This document shows, in pieces, positions 1-6,379 of a stretch of DNA of 7,115 nt (within the stretch, counting starts at the first letter, position 1; the number at the start of each line of letters is the position of its first letter). The DNA comes from Lutibacter sp. (GTDB lineage: Bacteria; Bacteroidota; Bacteroidia; Flavobacteriales; Flavobacteriaceae). Under the pieces are notes generated by a model. That model saw nothing but the letters and a program-made list of their open reading frames with translations. It was not told the DNA's origin and did no database searches. A program made the position numbers and the translations under genes. The stretch spans positions 1 to 7,115 of the forward strand of contig NVVE01000024.1 of NCBI GenBank assembly GCA_002733285.1. The letters are read 5' to 3'.

Positions 1-482
1 ATAATTTGTTTAAAGATGAACTATTGGTCAAAAACCCAGAACTCAATGGCTCATCCGTAATACAACTTGATAAGGATAAGGTAACAGAATTTATAATTGT
101 AGATTATCAATTTCAAAAAATTCAATTTACCGATAATAAAAATAATAGTTTATCCGGTTTCTTTGAAATTCTGGTTAAAACTGATTCAATAATCTATTAC
201 AAAAAACATAGTAAGAAAATCATTAGAAAAGAGAATAAGAAGATCCGTTACTATGAATTCAAGGATAATAATTCCTATTATGTTTATTATAATGACAATT
301 ATTTTAGGTTAAAGAAAATCAATGATTTAAATGCAATTTTTCCAAATTATAAGACCCCGTTAAAGAATATTTATGCTCGGTATAAAAGTATTCGGAAAAC
401 CTATCCTGATACATATATAAAATCCATTTTATTGGACTTATATAATGTTATGTTTAGCAATACTAATTCATTGAGAATATGA
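1..482 (+). CDS. Hypothetical protein, C-terminal part (5' end outside window)
   Basis: The frame is open from the left edge to a TGA at 480-482. The first possible start is a TTG at base 6, but an in-frame Asn codon precedes it and the frame has no upstream stop, so this is most likely the 3' end of a longer gene. About 159 residues are visible. They are rich in Lys, Asn, Ile and Tyr, with short alternating beta-type segments (FFEILVKTDSIIYYKKHSKK, YYVYYNDNYFRLKK) and a basic helical tail (YARYKSIRKTYPDTYIKSIL). From memory, this layout resembles small Bacteroidota envelope proteins in which beta-strands built around a 'gFfevLy...sLlkk'-like segment precede a Lys-rich helical tail; that likeness is an inference, and I assign no function. 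GC is very low: 13 of 60 bases in each of 61-120 and 181-240. The stop overlaps the receptor start (ATGA), so the two genes are probably translationally coupled and in one operon. The N-terminus, and any signal peptide, cannot be seen. Confidence 0.75.
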   Translation, partial: NLFKDELLVKNPELNGSSVIQLDKDKVTEFIIVDYQFQKIQFTDNKNNSLSGFFEILVKTDSIIYYKKHSKKIIRKENKKIRYYEFKDNNSYYVYYNDNYFRLKKINDLNAIFPNYKTPLKNIYARYKSIRKTYPDTYIKSILLDLYNVMFSNTNSLRI

Positions 483-3247
483 GAATTGTACCAACCATTT
501 TACTGTTGTTGTTCTTTAAATCTGTTGTAGGTCAGGAAAATGCGACGAATATATCCTTAGAAATACAAAATAAATCTATCAAAGAGATTTTATCTGAATT
601 TGAACAAAAAACGGATTTTCATTTTTATTTTGCTGAAGAATGGTTGGATAATAAAACGATAAGCAAAACTTATAAAAATGTTTCGGTTGAATTTATTCTC
701 GATGATATTCTTAAAAATACTCCAATCAATTTTTTTATTTCCTGGGATAAGCGAATCATTTTGACGCGTAATAATATAATTTATGGCGAATTACCGAAAG
801 ATTTTTTCGGAATAACCATTGATGATAAAAGTGAAGCCCTTATTGAAAATGAAACATTCGCAAATCCTGTTTTTTTAAAAGAGCAACGAAATGAATCAAA
901 TCTCAATATTGAAACCATAAGAATTGGCAAGGAAAAAAAAGACCTGAGTCAAAAACGTTTTAAACTAACAGGTTTTATAACCAATGCAAAAACCGGAAAG
1001 CCAATTTCTAACCTGGCAATTGTTGTAAAAGAAACCAATATTGGAACAATTACCGATGAGGCAGGATATTATGAACTGGAACTAACTTCCGGACTAAATT
1101 TAATTGAAACAAGCTCCCTTGGTATTGAGAACATAAAAAGAAATGTGATCATTTATAATAGTGGGAAGCTTGATTTAAAATTAAATGAAAACTATGAACA
1201 ATTAAAGGAGGTTGTAATACGGGCAGGGGCAACCAAAAACGTTGAAGATACTTCAACAGGAAATGTAAGAATAGGCTCAGAAGAGTCAAAAAATATTCCA
1301 TTGGTTCTTGGGGAGCGTGATGTACTGAAAGTTGCAACCACTTTACCAGGAGTAACAACTGCTGGTGAAGGAGCGGCCGGATTTAATGTTAGGGGAGGAA
1401 AGACAGATCAAAACCTAATTCTTTTGGATGATGCTGTTGTATATAACCCCTCCCACTTTTTTGGTGTTTTTCAGGCCTTCAACCCATTTGCTATTAGGGA
1501 TGTTACCATTTATAAGGGAAGTATTCCTGCCGAATATGGTGGTCGATTATCATCCGTCTTTGACATAAGAACAAAAGATGCTAATAATCAAGAATTCAAA
1601 GGTGAAGTATCAATCGGACCCGTAACTGCTAATGCAGTTGTAGAGCTGCCAATTAGTAAGGGAAAAGGCGGGTTGTTACTAGGCGGAAGGGGTGCATATT
1701 CTGACTGGATATTGAAATCTCTAGATGAATCGAATTTAAAAAACAGTCAAGCATCATTTTACGACTTTATTGCTAAGTATAATCATCAAATAGATGATAA
1801 TAATGAAATCAGAGCATCAGGTTATTACAGCAGGGATGCATTCAGTATGACTTCAGATTCATTATTCAGTTATACTAATCGGTTATTTTCATTAAACTGG
1901 AATCGTAGGTTCAATGAAAAAAGCAGTGGAAGTGTGCTATTGGTGAATAGTCAATACCAATTTAATATTGATTTTGATGGTAGTATAAATCAAAATTTTT
2001 TACAGCGTTTTCAAATTGAGGAAACAGAATTAAAAATTCAATTAAGCCACATGTTTAATGAAGCTCATAAAACTAATTATGGTATTTCAGGAAAGTTGTA
2101 TTCAGTGCTTCCTGGAAAAATAGAACCAAAAGGAACGGATGATTTAATACAGCCCTTATCCATTCCAAAAGAAAAGGGGTTGGAAGCAGCAATTTTTGTA
2201 TCTGACGATTTTAAAGTCAACGAAAAACTAACATTCGATCTAGGATTCAGATATTCGTTCTATGCCGCTCTTGGTCCTTCTTCCCAAAGGGTTTACCAGG
2301 ATAACTTACCTAAAACAACAGGAACTGTAATTGACACCTTATCTTATGATAAAAATGAAGTTATTGAAACTTATGGCGGCCCTGAAGTGCGTATATCTGC
2401 AAGATATTTATTGGCAGATGATTTTTCAATAAAGGCCAGTTTTAATAATGCTTATCAATTTATCCATACACTGTCAAACAATACTACCGTATCACCAATT
2501 GATACCTGGAAACTTTCAGACAGCCACATAAAGCCACAACAAGCAAACCAATTCTCCTTGGGTTTGTATAAAAATATTGATGTCAACGAATATGAATTTA
2601 GTTTAGAAGGGTTTTATAAAAAACAGCAACATACCCTTGATTTTAAATCAGGTGCCAATCTTCTATTAAATAAAAATATTGAAACTGAAATATTACAGGG
2701 TGAAGGAAAAGCATATGGTTTAGAATTTTTAGTTAAAAAAAATAACGGTAAACTCAATGGATGGATGGGTTATACATATTCTAGATCTTTATTTAAACTG
2801 GATAGCGAGTTTGATCAAGAGCGTGTAAATGATGGGCAGTATTTTCCTTCCAATTTTGATAAACCACATGATTTTAGTCTAGTTCTTAACTATAAATTTA
2901 CAAGACGCATCAGTTTATCAAGTAATTTCGTGTATCAAACAGGACGGCCTGTTACTTTTCCTATTGGAAATTATGTTTTTAATAATTCTGAGTATGTTTT
3001 GTACAGCGATAGAAATCAGTTTAGGATACCTAATTATTACCGCTTAGATATTGGAATTAATTTAGAAGGCAATCATAAAAGAAAGAAGTTTGCTCATAGT
3101 TTTTGGAGCTTTTCTGTTTATAATATATTGGGGCGAAATAATCCATATTCTGTTTTTTTTGTTAATAGAAATGGAGAAATTAAGGCTTTTCAAAGTTCAA
3201 TTTTTGCAATACCAATACCCTCAATAACGTATAATATTAAATTTTAA
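479..3247 (+). CDS. TonB-dependent outer-membrane receptor with STN and carboxypeptidase-regulatory-like domains
   Basis: This is a complete 922-residue TonB-dependent receptor, predicted to import an unknown ligand across the outer membrane using energy from TonB/ExbBD. Domains in order: a Sec signal peptide at 1-18 (hydrophobic ILLLLFF, likely cut before Gln19); an STN domain at about 26-97; a linker; a carboxypeptidase-D regulatory-like beta-sandwich at about 161-236 (LTGFITNAKTGKPIS, TDEAGYYEL); a TonB-box-like LKEVVIRAG at 242-250; a plug at about 270-366 with LGERDVLKVATTLPGV, GFNVRGGKTDQNLILLDD and IPAEYGGRLSSVFDIRTKD; then a beta-barrel to the end. The last residue is Phe, as usual for BAM-assembled barrels. 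The ATG start is supported by the signal peptide and by the 4-base ATGA overlap with the upstream gene. The STN domain is the type found in FecA-like transducers, so signalling to an anti-sigma factor is plausible, but no regulator is visible here. The following DUF4249 gene is a typical neighbour of this receptor class. Substrate unknown. Confidence 0.96.
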   Translation: MRIVPTILLLLFFKSVVGQENATNISLEIQNKSIKEILSEFEQKTDFHFYFAEEWLDNKTISKTYKNVSVEFILDDILKNTPINFFISWDKRIILTRNNIIYGELPKDFFGITIDDKSEALIENETFANPVFLKEQRNESNLNIETIRIGKEKKDLSQKRFKLTGFITNAKTGKPISNLAIVVKETNIGTITDEAGYYELELTSGLNLIETSSLGIENIKRNVIIYNSGKLDLKLNENYEQLKEVVIRAGATKNVEDTSTGNVRIGSEESKNIPLVLGERDVLKVATTLPGVTTAGEGAAGFNVRGGKTDQNLILLDDAVVYNPSHFFGVFQAFNPFAIRDVTIYKGSIPAEYGGRLSSVFDIRTKDANNQEFKGEVSIGPVTANAVVELPISKGKGGLLLGGRGAYSDWILKSLDESNLKNSQASFYDFIAKYNHQIDDNNEIRASGYYSRDAFSMTSDSLFSYTNRLFSLNWNRRFNEKSSGSVLLVNSQYQFNIDFDGSINQNFLQRFQIEETELKIQLSHMFNEAHKTNYGISGKLYSVLPGKIEPKGTDDLIQPLSIPKEKGLEAAIFVSDDFKVNEKLTFDLGFRYSFYAALGPSSQRVYQDNLPKTTGTVIDTLSYDKNEVIETYGGPEVRISARYLLADDFSIKASFNNAYQFIHTLSNNTTVSPIDTWKLSDSHIKPQQANQFSLGLYKNIDVNEYEFSLEGFYKKQQHTLDFKSGANLLLNKNIETEILQGEGKAYGLEFLVKKNNGKLNGWMGYTYSRSLFKLDSEFDQERVNDGQYFPSNFDKPHDFSLVLNYKFTRRISLSSNFVYQTGRPVTFPIGNYVFNNSEYVLYSDRNQFRIPNYYRLDIGINLEGNHKRKKFAHSFWSFSVYNILGRNNPYSVFFVNRNGEIKAFQSSIFAIPIPSITYNIKF

Positions 3248-3294
3248 TAAAATAAATGATTTTGAATTAAACATGTTGAAAATATGAACTAAAA

Positions 3295-4536
3295 ATGGGA
3301 ATCTTGTTTAAAATAATAATGCAATTCATAAAAAATGAAGCTACATGCTTTTGGAGCATACTACTTATGTTCATACTATATGGATGTGTAGAACCTTATG
3401 AAGGTACTGTTAAAGATTTTGATGATGTTTTAGTGGTTAATGCAATTATTACCAATGAATACAAGAGACAAGAAGTATTGTTAACACGTTCCTATCGTTT
3501 CGAGGATAACGGCCCGACTGCAGAAAAAAATGCAACAGTAATCGTTCTTGATGGTGAAGGTGGTACATTTAATTTTGAAGAAACTGAACCTGGCAAATAC
3601 CTGTCTGTGAACCCATTTGCGGTAGAGATCGGTATGAACTACAGTTTATCGATAACTACAGTAAACGGTAATTCATATGCCTCAAATACAATGCAATTGC
3701 CTGTGAGTTCAACTACCATAGGTGACCTTTATGCAGAACGTATCACCAACAATGATGGTATTGAGGGTATGGGGATTTTTGTAGACAGTTTTGATCCTTT
3801 GGGAAAATCCTTTTATTACAGACATGAATATGAGGAAACTTATATAATTATAGCACCCTTTTGGACTCCTTTTGATTTGGTTGTTGTTAGTGAAGGGTTC
3901 CTAATTTTTGGCATGCGTGTTATTTTAAGGGAGCGGGAAGAGAAATTATGCTACGGAACAGATCTTTCAAATACTATTATTCTTCACAGCACCAAGGAAC
4001 TCACTGAGGACAGATTAAGTCGTTATAATGTTCGATTTATTGACAGAGACAATTATATCTTGTCATATAGATACAGTATATTAGTAAAGCAATATGTACA
4101 AACACCTGAAGCTTTTTCATATTATGAAACATTAAAGGGATTGTCACAGTCTTCAGAAAATATATTCTCTGAAGACCAACCAGGCTTTTTAGCTGGAAAC
4201 ATCTTTTCTTTAAATGATTCAAAAGAAAACGTAGCGGGATTTTTTGAAATTGCAACCGTGACTGAAAAAAGAATATTTTTTAATTATGAGGATTTTTTCC
4301 CGGGAGAAGAACTACCTCCGTTTTTAAAAGAATGTGATTTAATAGCTCCCTCATTAGAAGGTACAGTAGGCAGCAGGTCACTACTTAATGCTATTTTTTA
4401 TGAAGGCATGGTTAGTTTCTATGATTATAATAGGAATCCAGGTCCTAACGAAGGTCCATATTTGATGGTACGTTCAGAATGTGGTGACTGTACCACTTTG
4501 GGAAGTAACAGGTCACCAGATTTTTGGATAGAATAA
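3295..4536 (+). CDS. DUF4249 family outer-membrane lipoprotein
   Basis: This is a 413-residue lipoprotein of the DUF4249 family, which in Bacteroidota is usually encoded just after a TonB-dependent receptor and is thought to be an outer-membrane accessory. The signal peptide ends in a lipobox LYGC with Cys31 as the lipidation site, followed by VEPYEG. Family hallmarks seen: VLVVNAIITNE (45-55), ATVIVLDGEGG (80-90), a YSL-I-NG-SY beta-strand pattern (116-128), YSILVKQYVQTPEAFSYYETL (split across 260-280), GFLAGNIFS (297-305), a late Cys347, and the ending CGDCTTLGSNRSPDFW (396-411). Mature cysteines are 31 (lipidated), 219, 347, 396 and 399; the last four could form disulfides. ATG 3295 gives a long n-region; an in-frame ATG at 3319 (Met9) gives a more usual 22-residue signal peptide and is an equally good start. 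Neither has a Shine-Dalgarno sequence; both have A-rich leaders. The gap to the receptor gene is 47 bp with no evident TAnnTTTG promoter, so co-transcription is likely. Ligand unknown. Confidence 0.92.
   Translation: MGILFKIIMQFIKNEATCFWSILLMFILYGCVEPYEGTVKDFDDVLVVNAIITNEYKRQEVLLTRSYRFEDNGPTAEKNATVIVLDGEGGTFNFEETEPGKYLSVNPFAVEIGMNYSLSITTVNGNSYASNTMQLPVSSTTIGDLYAERITNNDGIEGMGIFVDSFDPLGKSFYYRHEYEETYIIIAPFWTPFDLVVVSEGFLIFGMRVILREREEKLCYGTDLSNTIILHSTKELTEDRLSRYNVRFIDRDNYILSYRYSILVKQYVQTPEAFSYYETLKGLSQSSENIFSEDQPGFLAGNIFSLNDSKENVAGFFEIATVTEKRIFFNYEDFFPGEELPPFLKECDLIAPSLEGTVGSRSLLNAIFYEGMVSFYDYNRNPGPNEGPYLMVRSECGDCTTLGSNRSPDFWIE
4149..4176. repeat. Inverted repeat, 9-bp perfect arms, inside the DUF4249 gene
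   Basis: GTCTTCAGA at 4149-4157 is the exact reverse complement of TCTGAAGAC at 4168-4176, with a 10-nt AT-rich loop between. It lies within the codons for QSSENIFSEDQ. It could form an mRNA hairpin, but no T-tract follows it, so it is not a standard terminator. It may be a by-product of the coding sequence. Confidence 0.5.
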
Positions 4537-4547
4537 ACTTAGAGGGA

Positions 4548-6350
4548 ATGAAAGGATATATAACATTTTTACTTTTGCTGATAATGACTGGTAACCTGGT
4601 GAGTGGTCAGGCCATTATCAAAAACAAAAACCAGATTAAAGGAATGGAAAACATGCCACAGGAATCAGTTTTTGTTCATTTCAATTCGTCCTTTCTTCTT
4701 GCGGGAGAATATTTATATTACAAAGTATATTGTTTAAATACTAAAACCACTCGTTTGAGTGATTTTAGTAAAATTGCTTATGTGGAATTAGTTGGAAAAG
4801 AAAAGAAACCAATTTTTAAACAAAAGATAATACTTAGAAATGGTATGGGTAATGGCGATTTTTTTATTCCGGTTACAGTTCCTTCAGGTAACTACAAAAT
4901 TATTGCATACACCAATTGGATGCGGAACAGGACAGAGAATATTTTTTTCCAAAACGATATTAGCATAATCAATCCATATCAAAAGCATCAATTACCTGTT
5001 CAAGATAAGAAATTTAACCACATTGAAAGCATAGGTATAAAAGCTAAAATTGATAAAGCGCTGGTTGAAACAAACATCAACAAAATTCAAACGAACAAAA
5101 CCTTGTTGAATCTTACTTTAGAAGTAGAAAAATATACCAAAAGATCTAAAGTATCAATTAACTTAAAAGGATCTGATTTAAATGATATCCCTACCGGTAA
5201 TTATTCTGTATCTGTAAGAAAAAAAAGTGGTATCCCTGAACCAATAAAGTTAGCTACTCTTAATTTTGTTGAAAAGCCAAAGTTAAATGAAGCTGGGTAT
5301 ACACATTATAATGGATCTAATATATTTTTACCTGAACTACGAGGAGAATTGCTTTCAGGACGCGTGATAGCGCTAAATGATAGTGTTGCAATTAAAAATA
5401 TTCCCGTTGCTTTTTCAATTCCAGGAGACTATTATTTTTTTGAAATTGCACATACTAATGAGCTGGGAGAATTTTATATTAACATAGACAACTACTATTC
5501 TGGAGACAAAGCAGTGGTAGAAGTTTTAGGAAATAATAGACAGACATATAATGTGGAATTGAATGCACATAGTACGCTAGATTATTCTAATCTGAAATTT
5601 AAGAATTTCAACCTTTTTCCATCTATGAGAGATGAAATCTTACAACGAAGCATCCACAATCAAATAGAAAGTGCCTACTTCGAATTTAAACCTGATTCTA
5701 TCGCACCCGAAATTCCAGTACAATTATTTGACAATAAGAAAGTGCTAAACTATAATCTAGATGATTTTACACGATTTACAACTGTCAGAGAAACTATTTT
5801 AGAGATTATTAAAAATGTTTATATCAATAAAATTGATAAGGAAATAGCCATTATTAAAATTCAAGGATATAATTTCGATACAAATACCGGTATTTTGCCC
5901 TTGGTATTTGTTGATGGTATAGTCATTCAAAATCACTCACTTATTTTGGATTACGATGCACGGAATATTGAAGAAATTTCAGTCATACGGGATCAGTTCG
6001 TTTTCGGATCGGAAACTTTTCAAGGCGTTATACAATTCAAGACAAAAAATGGATTTTATGATCAGCTACAAAATGAAACTAATGTGTTGGTTACAACAAT
6101 TTTCAAACCTCAAACAAACAAAAATTATTATACCCAACGATATGATGAGCCTATTTATAAAGAAATACGTACTCACATACCTGACGATAGGCTTCAATTA
6201 CTTTGGTTCCCAAACTTGAATCTAATTGAAATGGAAACTACCATCACTTTTTTTACATCTGATGTTGCGGGAACATTTCAAATTAATATTGAAGGATTCT
6301 CTAAAACTGGGATTCCAGTTTCAATGCAGCACTCATTTTATGTTGAATGA
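4548..6350 (+). CDS. Secreted MG2-domain protein with TonB-plug-like domain, no barrel
   Basis: This is a 600-residue exported protein. I chose ATG 4548 over the in-frame TTG at 4524 because it begins directly with a signal peptide (MKGYITFLLLLIMTGNLVSG, likely cut before Gln21) and clears the upstream stop by 11 bp; the TTG would lie inside the upstream gene. Domains: an MG2-type macroglobulin-like beta-sandwich at about 39-140 (SVFVHFNSSFLLAGEYLYYK, SGNYKIIAYTNWMRN, FFQNDISIINPY); further beta-sandwich segments at about 190-340, including LPELRGELLSGRVIALND; a TonB-plug-like segment at about 405-502 (FTRFTTVRETILEIIKN, LPLVFVDGIVIQN, NIEEISVIRD, FGSETFQGVIQFKTKNG); and a C-terminal strand block (DDRLQLLWFPNLN, TFFTSDVAGTFQINIEGF, ending SFYVE). 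No barrel follows, so this is not itself a receptor. The architecture recurs in Bacteroidota beside TonB-dependent receptors and is sometimes misnamed 'TonB-dependent receptor'. I infer an envelope partner of the two upstream products; no biochemical role can be assigned. There is no lipobox, so it is probably periplasmic or otherwise exported. Confidence 0.88.
   Translation: MKGYITFLLLLIMTGNLVSGQAIIKNKNQIKGMENMPQESVFVHFNSSFLLAGEYLYYKVYCLNTKTTRLSDFSKIAYVELVGKEKKPIFKQKIILRNGMGNGDFFIPVTVPSGNYKIIAYTNWMRNRTENIFFQNDISIINPYQKHQLPVQDKKFNHIESIGIKAKIDKALVETNINKIQTNKTLLNLTLEVEKYTKRSKVSINLKGSDLNDIPTGNYSVSVRKKSGIPEPIKLATLNFVEKPKLNEAGYTHYNGSNIFLPELRGELLSGRVIALNDSVAIKNIPVAFSIPGDYYFFEIAHTNELGEFYINIDNYYSGDKAVVEVLGNNRQTYNVELNAHSTLDYSNLKFKNFNLFPSMRDEILQRSIHNQIESAYFEFKPDSIAPEIPVQLFDNKKVLNYNLDDFTRFTTVRETILEIIKNVYINKIDKEIAIIKIQGYNFDTNTGILPLVFVDGIVIQNHSLILDYDARNIEEISVIRDQFVFGSETFQGVIQFKTKNGFYDQLQNETNVLVTTIFKPQTNKNYYTQRYDEPIYKEIRTHIPDDRLQLLWFPNLNLIEMETTITFFTSDVAGTFQINIEGFSKTGIPVSMQHSFYVE
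4739..4770. repeat. Near-perfect 32-nt hairpin inside the MG2/plug-like gene
   Basis: The 14-base arms 4739-4752 (TACTAAAACCACTC) and 4757-4770 (GAGTGATTTTAGTA) pair at 13 of 14 positions, with one C/A mismatch (4747/4762) and a GTTT loop. The core CACTC-GTTT-GAGTG stem is flanked by AAAA on the left and TTTT on the right. This resembles a compact, weak, bidirectional intrinsic terminator or attenuator. It lies about 190 nt into the gene, across codons for NTKTTRLSDFS, in a region between conserved MG2 strands. The pairing is seen directly; any function is inference. Confidence 0.6.
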
Positions 6351-6379
6351 CATTTGAAGATATATTTCAATTTTACTAT

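Noticed and set aside
1149..1358. Open frame of 69 codons on the minus strand
   Set aside because: It lies wholly opposite the conserved carboxypeptidase-regulatory and plug region of the receptor and shows no family resemblance; a shadow frame.
3248..3294. Possible promoter in the 47-bp gap before the DUF4249 gene
   Set aside because: I see no TAnnTTTG-type -7 element with a TTG -33 element at proper spacing; read-through from the receptor gene is the simpler reading.
4037..4255. Open frame of 72 codons on the minus strand
   Set aside because: Opposite conserved DUF4249 coding sequence, with no recognisable motif or signal peptide.
4482..4518. 7-bp inverted repeat (TGGTGAC / GTCACCA) near the end of the DUF4249 gene
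   Set aside because: The loop is 23 nt, no T-tract follows, and the pairing is within chance expectation.
4524..4547. TTG start extending the MG2/plug-like protein by 8 residues
   Set aside because: It would lie inside the DUF4249 gene and put MDRINLEG ahead of a clean signal peptide that begins at ATG 4548.
4579..4620. 8-bp inverted repeat (TGATAATG / CATTATCA) in the signal-peptide region
   Set aside because: The arms are 26 nt apart, and such matches are expected by chance in this length of AT-rich DNA.
5593..5610. 7-bp hairpin (TGAAATT / AATTTCA, 4-nt loop)
   Set aside because: Short, AT-rich stem inside coding sequence; expected by chance.
5956..6219. Open frame of 87 codons on the plus strand in another frame
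   Set aside because: Inside the plug-like domain of the 4548-6350 gene; the composition looks like a frame shadow.
6354..6374. Possible bidirectional terminator between the convergent genes (TTGAA / TTCAA then TTTT)
   Set aside because: Only a 5-bp AT-rich stem with a 7-nt loop; too weak to call, although its position is right for a terminator.
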